A stretch of DNA of 64,000 nt from Neomegalonema perideroedes DSM 15528 (GTDB taxonomy: Bacteria; Pseudomonadota; Alphaproteobacteria; Rhodobacterales; Rhodobacteraceae). Numbering within the stretch: position 1 is the first letter of the stretch; each line of letters opens with the position of its first letter. Location of the stretch: positions 894,995 through 958,994 of the forward strand of contig NZ_KB893654.1 of the NCBI RefSeq assembly GCF_000374145.1. The letters run 5' to 3'. Shown here one piece after another: positions 29,645 to 38,534 of the stretch. The translations under genes and the position numbers were made by a program. The notes under the pieces are model-generated. The model was given only the letters and a program-made list of their open reading frames with translations, was not told the DNA's origin and did no database searches.

Positions 29645-30747
29645 GCGGCGAGCAGTCCGGGCAGAAGATCGAGGATCGCGCGCGGCCCGGCTTCCGGCCG
29701 GACGCCCGCATAGCGCGGATAGAGCAGATAGGCGCCCGCCAGAATCTGGAGGGCGCTCAGCTTGCGGCTCCGGCGCGGGACGGGCAGGCGGTCCTCGGTG
29801 ATCCCCCATCCGGCGTAGAAGGGCGCGCCGAGCGTCACGACCGGCTTGCCGCGCAAGGCCGCCTCGAAGCCCGCCAGAGAGGTGGCCGTATAGACGAGAT
29901 CCGCCTGATCGAGGCAATCGGCGATGCCGAACTCCGGCCCGAGGATCGCGCAGAGATCCGCCACCAGCGCCGGATCGGAATATTGCGGCCGGGCGTGCGA
30001 AGCGGTGTCGGGATGGAGCCGATAAAGGATCTGCGCCTCCGGATTCTCCTCGGCGGCCCGCATGACCATCTGATTGCCGGTGAGCGGCGACTCCGTTCCA
30101 TAGCGGATGGAGAGATCGTCCTCCACCTGCCCCAGCACGAGGACGCGCCGCTTGCCCGGCCTCAGCGCCTCCTCGACCCGCCGCGCGGCGGGGAGATTAT
30201 ATTTCGACAGGCCCCGCCCGCGCATGAGTCCGGCCAGAGCCTCCGCCGCCGCCATGAGCTCGGAATCCGCGTCGAAGTCGTAGGAGGCGAGAAGCTCCTC
30301 CAGCCGCGAAGGCCGCAGACGGTCGAAATGCATGGCGCGGTCGTCGAAGACGAGGCTGGCCGGAGCGCTGCGCGCCACCCCGAGCCCCAGAGACCGCAGA
30401 AATCCATCCTCGACGTAGGTCAGAGGCAGGCCCTTGCGCCGACAAAACAGCTCCAGATCCGGCGCGAAATTATAGCTCCAGGCGAAGATCTCCGGCTTGG
30501 GCAGGCGCAGGAGGCCCTCAAGAGCCGCCAAAGGCGCCGAGCCGTCATGCGAGAGGACGGCCACGTTATGCTCGGGCAGGAAATCGAGCATGAAGGTCTT
30601 CCAGCGCGAAAACCCGACGAGGACCGCCGTCGGAGCCTGAGGCCCGCGGCGGCTTCGGGCGGCGCGCCAGATCGGATCGACGCGCCGCCTCAGCGCGAAT
30701 TGCGCGGAGGCTCGGCGCCATGGAGCGAAAAGGGCGGAGACGTCCAA
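29635..30747 (-). CDS. KpsC/KpsS-like capsule polysaccharide glycosyltransferase, single domain
   Basis: 370 residues resembling the capsule_synth family that adds Kdo linkers to capsular polysaccharide. Family motifs are YVEDGFLRSLGLG near residue 107, RVLVLGQVEDDLSIRYG near residue 205, LYRLHPDTASHARP, and APFYAGWGITEDR near residue 315. KpsC normally has two such domains in tandem; this protein has one, so it may be a KpsS-like or single-domain relative. It lies downstream of galU on the same strand, consistent with cell-envelope sugar assembly. No other capsule genes are in view. Confidence 0.78.
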   Translation of the reverse strand: MDVSALFAPWRRASAQFALRRRVDPIWRAARSRRGPQAPTAVLVGFSRWKTFMLDFLPEHNVAVLSHDGSAPLAALEGLLRLPKPEIFAWSYNFAPDLELFCRRKGLPLTYVEDGFLRSLGLGVARSAPASLVFDDRAMHFDRLRPSRLEELLASYDFDADSELMAAAEALAGLMRGRGLSKYNLPAARRVEEALRPGKRRVLVLGQVEDDLSIRYGTESPLTGNQMVMRAAEENPEAQILYRLHPDTASHARPQYSDPALVADLCAILGPEFGIADCLDQADLVYTATSLAGFEAALRGKPVVTLGAPFYAGWGITEDRLPVPRRSRKLSALQILAGAYLLYPRYAGVRPEAGPRAILDLLPGLLAAQT

Positions 30748-30852
30748 AAGCTCGGACTCCCGGATCCGGTCAGAGGGAAAGCGCCCGCGCGCAGGCGAAG
30801 GCCGAGGGCTTCGTCCGCCTGTCTATCATCTGTCGCCGCGCAAGCGAAGCCC

Positions 30853-31737
30853 TCAGGCCCGCCGCGTCGCGGCGGTTTCGGCGATGATCTCCAGCACGGC
30901 CTCGCGCAGATCCGGGCGCTGGAGCGCGAAGGCGATGGTGGCCTGAACGAAGCCCGCCTTCGATCCGCAATCGAAGCGCCGCCCCTCGAAGGCGAAGCCG
31001 TTGACGGGGCGACGGCCGATCTCGGAGGCGATGGCGTCGGTGAGCTGGATCTCTCCGCCGGAGCCCGGCGCCGCGCGGCCGATGGCCTCCAGAACGGAGG
31101 GCGTCAGAATATAGCGCCCGATGATCGCCATATTGGAGGGGGCTTCGCCCGCCGGGGGCTTCTCCACCATGCCGCGCACGGGCCGCAGCCGCTTCGGCTC
31201 CGCCGCCACGTCGAGCACGCCATAGGAGGACGTCCGCTCCGGCGCGACCTCCATCATGGCGAGCATATTGCCGCCGACGTCGCCATAGGCCTCGACCATC
31301 TGGCGCAGACAGGGCTTTTCGGCGGCGATCACGTCGTCCGGCAGAAGCACCGCGAAGGGCTCGGAGCCGATGAGATGGCGCGCGCACCAGACCGCATGTC
31401 CCAGCCCAAGGGCGCGGTTCTGGCGCACATAGGCGAGGGAGCCGCTTTTCATATAAGTGGCTTCGAGGATCTCCAGCAGATCCGTTTTGCCGCCGCTCGC
31501 CAGTTCGGCGGCGAGATGGGGGGCGTCGTCGAAATAATCCTCAAGCGAGCTTTTCCCGCGCGAGGTCACGAAAATGAACTGCTCGATTCCGGCGGCGCGG
31601 GCTTCGTCGATGGCGTATTGGATCAGGGGGCGGTCGACGAGCGTGAGGATCTCTTTGGGGATGGATTTCGTGGCGGGCAGAAACCGCGTCCCGAGGCCTG
31701 CGACGGGAAAAACGACTTTACGGACTTGGTGACGCAA
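30853..31737 (-). CDS. galU: UTP--glucose-1-phosphate uridylyltransferase
   Basis: Makes UDP-glucose from UTP and glucose-1-phosphate for surface polysaccharides. It has 294 residues. The nucleotide-binding start VVFPVAGLGTRFLPATKSIPKE, LVDRPLIQYAIDEA, VRQNRALGLGHAVWCA, LLPDDVIAAEKP and GMVEKPPAGEAPSN are all standard GalU motifs. It is transcribed toward the capsule gene about 105 bases away. Confidence 0.96.
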   Translation of the reverse strand: MRHQVRKVVFPVAGLGTRFLPATKSIPKEILTLVDRPLIQYAIDEARAAGIEQFIFVTSRGKSSLEDYFDDAPHLAAELASGGKTDLLEILEATYMKSGSLAYVRQNRALGLGHAVWCARHLIGSEPFAVLLPDDVIAAEKPCLRQMVEAYGDVGGNMLAMMEVAPERTSSYGVLDVAAEPKRLRPVRGMVEKPPAGEAPSNMAIIGRYILTPSVLEAIGRAAPGSGGEIQLTDAIASEIGRRPVNGFAFEGRRFDCGSKAGFVQATIAFALQRPDLREAVLEIIAETAATRRA

Positions 31738-32028
31738 GTAAGGGGCCTTTTCAACAGGCGTGGGACGACATGCGCGAGATAAGGGACCATAAGCCGGCGC
31801 CCTATGAGCCGCAAGCCCCGTTTTCCCTTCGCCTCAGACGCGAAAGATGGTGGTTGGGAGGTCTTTCAGACGAATTCTCTTGATCAAAAGCGGAAACCCG
31901 TTTCTCTGTCCGCATGCGCCGTCGGCGTGTCGGGGAGGGTTCTCCCGACCGCTCGTCGGCGCGCGCGCGGAGCGGCTGAGGCCGGCGAAGCGCGGACGTG
32001 AAGAAAGCGTGAGGGGACGAGGGGGCTT
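31738..32028. other. Divergent intergenic region, galU / SRPBCC gene
   Basis: About 290 bases between two divergent genes, so promoters for both should lie here, but I found no convincing -35/-10 pair. The only structure noted is an imperfect hairpin around 31930-31948 (TCGGGGAG / CTCCCGA). Confidence 0.4.
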
Positions 32029-32499
32029 ATGAAGCTGTCGCATAGCGTGGTCGTCGAGGCGCCGGCGGCGTTTTGTTTCGATTGTTTGGCGCGAATCGAA
32101 GACGCGCCGCGATATATGTCGATTCTGAAGTCTCTGCGCATGTTGACGCCGGGCGGGGCCGTGGTCGGGGCGCGTTGGCGCGAGACTCTCGAGATTTACG
32201 GCCGACGCATCAATCTTGAGGCGACCATGGTCGAAGTGGAGCGTCCCAAGGGCTATAAGTTCAAGACGGCCTATCGCGGGGTGCAGATGGGTCTGGCCTT
32301 CGATCTGACCTCGAAAGGCCCGCAGAAGACCGCGGTGGATCTGCATCTCGAAGGCGTCGGCTCGACCCTCGTCGGGAAGCTGGCTCTGGCCAGCGCCAAG
32401 CCCTTCATCGAGCGCATCCGCGCGACGGCCCGGCAGGAGATGGACGGCCTCAAGCTGGCGATTGAAAACGAATATAACGGCCTCGGCGACGACGATTAA
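32029..32499 (+). CDS. SRPBCC (START/polyketide-cyclase fold) family protein
   Basis: 156 residues with the pattern of a SRPBCC ligand-binding fold: N-terminal strand KLSHSVVVEAPAAFCFDCLARIED, then alternating strands (ARWRETLEIYGRRINLEATMVEVERP) and a C-terminal long helix (IERIRATARQEMDGLKLAIENEY). Such proteins bind hydrophobic ligands or act as aromatase/cyclase-like or CoxG-like factors. No ligand can be assigned here. It ends four bases into the convergent cinA-like gene. Confidence 0.65.
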   Translation: MKLSHSVVVEAPAAFCFDCLARIEDAPRYMSILKSLRMLTPGGAVVGARWRETLEIYGRRINLEATMVEVERPKGYKFKTAYRGVQMGLAFDLTSKGPQKTAVDLHLEGVGSTLVGKLALASAKPFIERIRATARQEMDGLKLAIENEYNGLGDDD

Positions 32500-33026
32500 G
32501 CGCCGCGTTCAGAGGAGGGCGGGCCTTGCTCCTGAGCCGCCCGCTCCAAGGCCCCCAGCGCCTCCAGAGCCGCGCGGCGGCGCACTTCGCCCCGGCCGAG
32601 GGCGCCGAAATCCACGGTCCATGCGCGGGTCGGCTTCTCCGCGCGGGCGAGGCCGAAACAGACCCGCCCCTCTGGTTTGAACTCCGAGCCGCCCGGCCCC
32701 GCGATCCCGGTGATCGAAGCCGCCGCCTCGACCGCCATGCGGGCGCGGACGCCCTCGGCCATGGCGACCGCCACGGGCTCGCTCACGGCGCCATGCGCCG
32801 CGATCAGGGCGGGCTCGACGCCGAGCAGCCTCGTCTTGGCGGCGTTGGAGTAGGAGACCACCCCCGCCTCCACCACGCGCGAAGAGCCGGGAACCGCCGT
32901 CAAAGCGGCGGCGGCGAGTCCGCCCGTGCAGCTCTCCGCCAGAGCCAGCCGCCAGCCGCGCGACTCGAAGGCGGTCAGAACTCCGCGGGCGGCGGCTTCA
33001 AGCTCCGGATCGAGCCCCGCGCTCAT
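32496..33026 (-). CDS. CinA C-terminal-domain protein (nicotinamide-nucleotide amidohydrolase)
   Basis: PncC-type amidase that deamidates NMN to NaMN. It has 176 residues and only the C-terminal CinA domain. Motifs are LALAESCTGGLAAAALTAVPGSS (catalytic Ser region), GVVSYSNAAKTRLLGV, and SITGIAGPGG. The start at 33026 (MSAGLDPEL) overlaps the pgpA stop by four bases. The frame is open further upstream through pgpA, but that part is not CinA-like. Confidence 0.9.
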   Translation of the reverse strand: MSAGLDPELEAAARGVLTAFESRGWRLALAESCTGGLAAAALTAVPGSSRVVEAGVVSYSNAAKTRLLGVEPALIAAHGAVSEPVAVAMAEGVRARMAVEAAASITGIAGPGGSEFKPEGRVCFGLARAEKPTRAWTVDFGALGRGEVRRRAALEALGALERAAQEQGPPSSERGA

Positions 33027-33523
33027 CTGCCCAGAACTCCATGATAAAAGCCCGCCGCCGCCATGGTGACGACCGCCGCCAGCAGGCCCGCGATCACGTC
33101 GTCGAGCATCACGCCGGTCGCGCCGGGCTTGCGGTCGGCCCAGCCGACGGGGCCGGGCTTCCAGATGTCGAAGAGCCGGAAGAAGAGGAAGGCGCAGACC
33201 CAGCCCGGCCAAGGAAAGCTCGTCACGCCATGGGCCCAGAGCCCGTAAGAGACCGCCGCCAGCGGAATCCATTGCCCGACGATCTCGTCGACCACCACCT
33301 CGGAAGGATCGGGATCGGCGGAGGTTTGGAGATAGCTCCGGACCGCGATCCAGCCCACGACCGCCGTCAGAACCGCGACCGCCCCGAAGAGCGGAAATCC
33401 GCCGATCCGATGCAAGAGATAGCCGACCGGAATCGCCGCCGCCGAGGCCCATGTGCCGGGCGCCTTGGGCAGCAGCCCCAGCCCGAAGCCCTGCGAGATC
33501 AGGCGCGCGAGGGAAGGATTCAT
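33023..33523 (-). CDS. pgpA: Phosphatidylglycerophosphatase A
   Basis: Dephosphorylates phosphatidylglycerophosphate to phosphatidylglycerol in the inner membrane. It has 166 residues and hydrophobic segments around residues 28-42, 46-63, 85-98 and 146-160. Motifs are LGLLPKAPGTWASAAAIP near residue 15, VVVDEIVGQW near residue 76 and FFRLFDIWKPGPVGWADRK near residue 113, all typical of the PgpA family. It sits between ispDF (three bases upstream) and cinA (overlapping), so the three are probably co-transcribed. Confidence 0.93.
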   Translation of the reverse strand: MNPSLARLISQGFGLGLLPKAPGTWASAAAIPVGYLLHRIGGFPLFGAVAVLTAVVGWIAVRSYLQTSADPDPSEVVVDEIVGQWIPLAAVSYGLWAHGVTSFPWPGWVCAFLFFRLFDIWKPGPVGWADRKPGATGVMLDDVIAGLLAAVVTMAAAGFYHGVLGR

Positions 33524-33526
33524 CCG

Positions 33527-34705
33527 TCAGACTCCCCGGATCAAACTAGCCACGGCCAACGCGGCCAAGCCCTCGCCGCGCCCGGCGAAGCCCATGCCTT
33601 CATTGGTGGTCGCCTTGACGCTGACGCGGTCGGGCGTGGAGCCGCAGATCTCCGCGATGCGCGCCCGCATGGCGGCGGCGTGAGGCGCGATCTTCGGGCG
33701 CTCGCAGACGACGGTCACGTCGGCGTTGTTGAGCCGCCAGCCCTCGCGCGCGGCCAGCTCCACGGCGTGGGCGAGGAAGCGGTCGCTGGAGGCGCCTTTC
33801 CATTGCGGATCCGAGGGCGGGAAATGCCGCCCGATGTCGCCCATGGCCAGAGCCCCGAGGATCGCGTCCGTGAGGGCGTGCAGAACGACGTCGCCGTCGG
33901 AATGGGCCTCGACCCCTTGGTCGTGAGGCGCCCGCACCCCGCCGAGCATGACATGATCTCCCGAAGCGAAGCGATGCACGTCGTAGCCTTGGCCGAACCG
34001 GAACTCCATGGGCTTATCCTTCTGGGCGAGCCGCGCCTCGGCGGCGGCGAAATCCTGCGGATGGGTGATCTTGCCGTTGGCCTCCTCGCCCGCGACGAGC
34101 CGCACGGCGAGCCCCGCCCGACGGGCGGCCTCGGCGTCGTCGAGCAGCCCGAGCCCCTGAGCCGCGCGATGGGCGGCGAGGATCTCGGGCAGGCGGAAGC
34201 CCTGCGGCGTCTGCGCCCGCCAGAGCCCCGCGCGGGGGACGGGCTCGCCGCAGCCTCCGGCGCCGTCCTCGCGCCAGAGGGCGTCCGCGACGGGCAAGGC
34301 GGGCAGGGCGCCGGCCTCTCCGGCCTCTAAAGCCGCGATCACCCGGGAGATCAGCGCCTCGGAGACGAAGGGGCGGGCGGCGTCGTGAATCAAAACAAGG
34401 TCGAAGCCCTGCGGCGCCAGAGCCTCCAGCCCGGCCAGAACGGAATCCTGACGCTCGGCGCCCCCCGCCGCGAAGGGGAGGATCTTCGGCAGGCCCTCGG
34501 CTTCGGCCTTGGCGCGGGCCTCGTCGCCGGGGCGGATCACGAGCTGAAGCCCCGAAACGCGGGGATGGGCCGCGAAAGCCTCCAGAGCGCGACGGAGCAG
34601 GCTGCGTCCGGCGAGGCGGAGATATTGCTTCGGCTCGCCGCCGCCCCCCTGCGCCTGCATGCGGGCGCCTCGCCCCGCCGCCACGATCAACGCCGCGATC
34701 CTCAA
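33527..34705 (-). CDS. ispDF: Bifunctional MEP-pathway enzyme IspD/IspF
   Basis: 392 residues with two domains. Residues 1-about 228 are IspD (CDP-ME synthesis): [49 protein letters not shown]. Residues about 230-392 are IspF (ME-cPP synthase): [12 protein letters not shown] (zinc Asp/His), [60 protein letters not shown]. The fused form is common in alphaproteobacteria. It is divergent from dusB across 150 bases. Confidence 0.97.
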   Translation of the reverse strand: MRIAALIVAAGRGARMQAQGGGGEPKQYLRLAGRSLLRRALEAFAAHPRVSGLQLVIRPGDEARAKAEAEGLPKILPFAAGGAERQDSVLAGLEALAPQGFDLVLIHDAARPFVSEALISRVIAALEAGEAGALPALPVADALWREDGAGGCGEPVPRAGLWRAQTPQGFRLPEILAAHRAAQGLGLLDDAEAARRAGLAVRLVAGEEANGKITHPQDFAAAEARLAQKDKPMEFRFGQGYDVHRFASGDHVMLGGVRAPHDQGVEAHSDGDVVLHALTDAILGALAMGDIGRHFPPSDPQWKGASSDRFLAHAVELAAREGWRLNNADVTVVCERPKIAPHAAAMRARIAEICGSTPDRVSVKATTNEGMGFAGRGEGLAALAVASLIRGV

Positions 34706-34855
34706 CCCCGACTCCCTCCACCCTCAGGCTCCGGGCCTCTTGTGGACCTTTTCGCGGGCCGATCCAAGCGAAACCTCGTCTTGCGCATAGGCCCTTGCGG
34801 GAGAGCCGCCCGCGGGAGTATCAGGGCGGGGAAAGCCCAAAAATTAGGCAAATCC

Positions 34856-35887
34856 ATGCATGCTCTTCCGCCTCCTCTGACGCTCGGCGCTTTGCGGATC
34901 GATCCGCCGGTGCTGCTCGCGCCCATGGCCGGGATCACCGACGCGCCTTTGCGCCGTCAGGTCGCGCGCTTCGGGGCGGGGCTGACCGCCTCGGAGATGA
35001 TCGCCGGAGAGGAGCTTTTGCAGGAGCGTCCGGAGGCCGAGGGACGCGCGGCCATCTCGGCGGACGATCCGCCCACCGCCGCCCAGATCGCCGGACGCGA
35101 GCCCGCGCTCATGGCCGAGGCCGCCCGCATCGCCGAGGCGCGCGGGGCGGCGCTCATCGACATCAACATGGGCTGTCCCTGCAAGCGGGTGACCAATGGT
35201 CTGGCGGGGGCGGGGCTGCTCTGCGATCTCGATCTGGCCCTGCGGGTCTTCGAGGCGGTGAAGGAGGCCGTGAGCCTGCCGGTGACCGTCAAGACCCGGC
35301 TCGGCTGGGATGAGAAGACCCTCACCGCGCCGAGCTTGGCTCGCAGGCTGGAGGCGGCGGGCGTCGCCATGCTGACCCTCCATGGCCGCACGCGGAGCCA
35401 GTTCTATAAGGGCTCCGCCGATTGGGCCGCCGTGCGCGAGACCGTAGAGGCGGTGCGCATTCCGGTCCTCGTCAACGGCGACATTCATGACGCCGCGCAA
35501 GCCCGCAGGGCGCTTGAGCTTTCCGGCGCGGCGGGGATCATGGTCGGGCGGGCGGTTCAGGGCGCGCCCTGGCGTCTGGCCGAGATTTCGGCGGGTCTGG
35601 CGGGGGCGGATTTCGCGCCGCCCGCTCCGGAGGCGCGTCTTGATCTGACGCTTGAACAATATGACGGAATGCTTGGAATTTACGGGATCCGGATCGGCGT
35701 GAAGGCCGCGCGCAAACATCTCGGCTGGGCGCTCGCCGAGGCCGGAGAGCCCGGCGAGGCCCTGCGCCGCAGGCTCATGTCCACGGAGGAGCCCGCCGAA
35801 GTCCGGAAGCTGCTGCGGGCGGAGTTCGTCGCGGCTTTCGAGGCCCACGCCGGGGGAGGCCGTCCGGAAGGGCGGGCGGCGGCGTGA
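34856..35887 (+). CDS. dusB: tRNA-dihydrouridine synthase (DusB-like)
   Basis: FMN enzyme reducing uridines in the tRNA D loop. It has 343 residues from ATG 34856. Motifs are VLLAPMAGITDAPLRRQVARFG, INMGCPCKRVTNGLAGAGLL (catalytic Cys region), LTLHGRTRSQFYKGSADWAAV, IPVLVNGDIHDA and GAAGIMVGRAVQGAPW. The ribosome-binding site is weak (AGG near 34845). It is followed by ntrB with a GTGA overlap, the standard dusB-ntrBC arrangement in proteobacteria. Confidence 0.94.
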   Translation: MHALPPPLTLGALRIDPPVLLAPMAGITDAPLRRQVARFGAGLTASEMIAGEELLQERPEAEGRAAISADDPPTAAQIAGREPALMAEAARIAEARGAALIDINMGCPCKRVTNGLAGAGLLCDLDLALRVFEAVKEAVSLPVTVKTRLGWDEKTLTAPSLARRLEAAGVAMLTLHGRTRSQFYKGSADWAAVRETVEAVRIPVLVNGDIHDAAQARRALELSGAAGIMVGRAVQGAPWRLAEISAGLAGADFAPPAPEARLDLTLEQYDGMLGIYGIRIGVKAARKHLGWALAEAGEPGEALRRRLMSTEEPAEVRKLLRAEFVAAFEAHAGGGRPEGRAAA

Positions 35888-37011
35888 AGGGGGCGGCGCG
35901 CAAGCCCGTCTCCGCGCTGCGGGCGCCGGGCGTGGGCGGGGGCCTTGATTTTGAAACGCTCTGGCAGGCTCTGCCGCAACCCACCATGCTGCTCGACGAC
36001 GAAGACCGCTTTCGGGCGGTGAATCCGGCGGCGGAGTTGTTTCTCTCCATGAGTTCGGCGGTTCTGGCGGGGCGTCGGCTGGCCGAATTCCTGCCGCCGG
36101 GCTCGCGGGTGGGAGTCCTGACGGCGGAGGTGCGCCGGGGGGCGCTCTCCATCGCGGAATACGACATGGACCTGCATTGGCTCGACCATCCGCCGCGCAT
36201 CGTGGACGCCCTCGCCGCCGCCACCCCCGAGCGCGAGGGTTGGCTCATCCTGCAATTGCATCCGCGCTCCATCGCCGGAAAGATGGACCGCTCGCTGGCC
36301 CATCGCGGAGCGGCGCGCTCGATCAGCGGATTGGCGGCGGCTCTGGCTCATGAGATCCGCAATCCTCTGGCGGGGATCTCGGGTGCGGCGCAGCTTCTGG
36401 AGATGGGATCCGAGCCCGCCGAGGCCGAATTGGCGCAACTCATCCAAGAAGAGGCCCGACGGATTCGGGCTCTGGTGGATCGGATGGAGAATTTCACCGA
36501 TCTCAGGCCCTTGACGCGCAAAGCTGTGAACCTGCATCAAGTGCTGGACCTCACGCGCCGCGCCGCCGAAGCGGGATTCGGACGCGGCGTGAAATTCGTG
36601 CTGGATTTCGATCCTTCTCTGCCCGCCGCTCCCGGAGATTCCGACCAATTGGTGCAAGTCTTTCAGAATCTGGTGAAGAACGCCGTGGAGGCCGCCGGGC
36701 CTTCGGGGGCGATCACGCTGAAGACCTCTTATCGGGCGGGCTTGCGCCTCACCGGCCGCGACGGCCGCAGCCGGGAAAGCCTGCCTTTGGAGATCTGCGT
36801 CATCGACGACGGCCCCGGCGTGCCTGAGGATCTCGCGCCGCATGTCTTCGAGCCCTTCGTGACCTCGAAAGGGGCGGGGGTGGGCTTGGGTCTGGCTCTG
36901 GTCTCGAAGATCGTGGCCGACCATGGCGGGCTGATCGAATGCGACAGCCGCCCCGGACGCACCATCTTCCGGGTGCTGCTGCCCGTCTGGACCGAAGGAG
37001 ACGCCGCATGA
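35884..37011 (+). CDS. ntrB: Nitrogen regulation sensor histidine kinase NtrB
   Basis: Cytoplasmic PII-controlled kinase/phosphatase for NtrC. It has 375 residues and starts with GTG overlapping the dusB stop. A PAS-like N-terminal domain spans about 20-130, the H-box is [23 protein letters not shown] near residue 155, followed by N-box [11 protein letters not shown]1 [10 protein letters not shown], and G2 [13 protein letters not shown]. No transmembrane segment is apparent, as expected for NtrB. The stop overlaps the ntrC ATG. Confidence 0.95.
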   Translation: MKGAARKPVSALRAPGVGGGLDFETLWQALPQPTMLLDDEDRFRAVNPAAELFLSMSSAVLAGRRLAEFLPPGSRVGVLTAEVRRGALSIAEYDMDLHWLDHPPRIVDALAAATPEREGWLILQLHPRSIAGKMDRSLAHRGAARSISGLAAALAHEIRNPLAGISGAAQLLEMGSEPAEAELAQLIQEEARRIRALVDRMENFTDLRPLTRKAVNLHQVLDLTRRAAEAGFGRGVKFVLDFDPSLPAAPGDSDQLVQVFQNLVKNAVEAAGPSGAITLKTSYRAGLRLTGRDGRSRESLPLEICVIDDGPGVPEDLAPHVFEPFVTSKGAGVGLGLALVSKIVADHGGLIECDSRPGRTIFRVLLPVWTEGDAA

Positions 37012-38483
37012 ACGCCGAAGGCGGGCTGATCCTCGTCGCCGACGACGATAAGGCGATCCGGACGGTGCTTTGTCAGGCTCTGGCGCGGGCGGGCCTGCGC
37101 ACGCGGGCCACCGGAACCGCCGCGACGCTCTGGCGCTGGGTCGAGGAGGGCGAGGGCGACGCCGTGGTCACGGACGTCATGATGCCCGACGGCGACGCGC
37201 TCGACATGCTGCCCGCGCTGAAGCGTCGGCGGCCCAATCTGCCGATCATCGTCATGAGCGCCCAAAACACCGTGATGACCGCCATTCGGGCGGCTGAGGC
37301 GGGCGCCTTCGATTATCTCGCCAAGCCCTTCGATTTGCAGGATTTGATCTCCTGCGTGCGCAAGGCCCTCGCCGACGCCGCCGGAGGCGCGGGAGCGGGC
37401 GGCGGAGGCGGGGAATCCGCCGAAAGCCGCGACGAATCCCTGCCTCTGGTGGGGCGCTCGCCCGCCATGCAGGAGGTCTATCGGCTCATGGCCCGCCTGA
37501 TGAACACGGATCTCACCGTGATGATCCAAGGCGAATCCGGCACGGGCAAGGAATTGGTGGCGCGGGCGCTCCATGATTACGGGCGCCGCAAGGGCGGCCC
37601 CTTCGTGGCGCTGAACATGGCGGCGATTCCCCGCGACCTGATCGAATCCGAACTTTTCGGCCATGAGCGCGGCGCCTTCACGGGGGCGGTCGCGCGCGCC
37701 GAGGGCAAATTCGCGCAGGCTCAGGGCGGCACGCTCTTCCTCGACGAAATCGGCGACATGCCCGCCGAGGCTCAAACCCGTCTTTTGCGGGTGTTGCAGG
37801 AATCGGAGTTCACGCCGGTCGGCGGGCGCTCGGCGCGCAAGGCGGACGTGCGGATCATCGCGGCGACTCATCAGGATCTCCGCGCCCTGACCCGCGAGGG
37901 CGCCTTCCGCAGCGATTTGTATTATCGGCTCAACGTGGCGCCTCTGCGCCTGCCGCCTCTGCGCGAGCGGGTGGAGGACGCGCCGGATCTGGCGCGGGCC
38001 TTCCTGCGCCGCGCCGCCGCCGAGGGCCTGCCGCGCAAGATCCTCTCGCCGGAGGCCATGGAGCGGCTGAAAGGCTACGCTTGGCCGGGCAACGTGCGTG
38101 AGCTGGAGAATCTGATTCTGCGTCTGGCGGCCTTGCATCCCGAGGAGATCATCGGGGCGGCGGCCGTGGAGGCCGAGCTTGCGGCGGGCGCCGAGCCGCC
38201 CGCTCCGCCCCCTGCGGGCGGCCGGACCGAGGGAGCTAAGCCTTTGAGCTCTTTGGTCGAGGCGCATCTTGCGCAGTATTTCGCGCTGCATGGAGACGCC
38301 CTTCCGCCGCCCGGCCTGCATGCGCGCATCCTCGCCGAGGTGGATTTTCCCTTGATCATCATGACCTTGGCGGCGACGCGCGGCAATCAGATCCGCGCGG
38401 CGGAGATTCTGGGCGTCAACCGCAACACGCTGCGCAAGCGGATGCGGGAGCTTGACATTCCGGCCGCGCGGCGGAAAAAGTGA
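37008..38483 (+). CDS. ntrC: Nitrogen regulation response regulator NtrC
   Basis: sigma54-dependent activator, 491 residues. Receiver domain 1-125 (ADDDKAIRT acidic pocket, phospho-acceptor in VVTDVMMPD, Lys in LAKPF). AAA+ domain with Walker A GESGTGKE near residue 175, an intact sigma54 loop GAFTGA (in [15 protein letters not shown]), and Walker [14 protein letters not shown]. Fis-type helix-turn-helix at the end ([23 protein letters not shown]). The intact GAFTGA means it should work with sigma54, unlike the sigma70-type NtrC described in Rhodobacter capsulatus. It starts inside the ntrB stop. Confidence 0.95.
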   Translation: MNAEGGLILVADDDKAIRTVLCQALARAGLRTRATGTAATLWRWVEEGEGDAVVTDVMMPDGDALDMLPALKRRRPNLPIIVMSAQNTVMTAIRAAEAGAFDYLAKPFDLQDLISCVRKALADAAGGAGAGGGGGESAESRDESLPLVGRSPAMQEVYRLMARLMNTDLTVMIQGESGTGKELVARALHDYGRRKGGPFVALNMAAIPRDLIESELFGHERGAFTGAVARAEGKFAQAQGGTLFLDEIGDMPAEAQTRLLRVLQESEFTPVGGRSARKADVRIIAATHQDLRALTREGAFRSDLYYRLNVAPLRLPPLRERVEDAPDLARAFLRRAAAEGLPRKILSPEAMERLKGYAWPGNVRELENLILRLAALHPEEIIGAAAVEAELAAGAEPPAPPPAGGRTEGAKPLSSLVEAHLAQYFALHGDALPPPGLHARILAEVDFPLIIMTLAATRGNQIRAAEILGVNRNTLRKRMRELDIPAARRKK

Positions 38484-38534
38484 TGCGTCATCGCAACAGA
38501 AGGCGCGTCCTTCCCGCCGCAGACGGATTGATCT

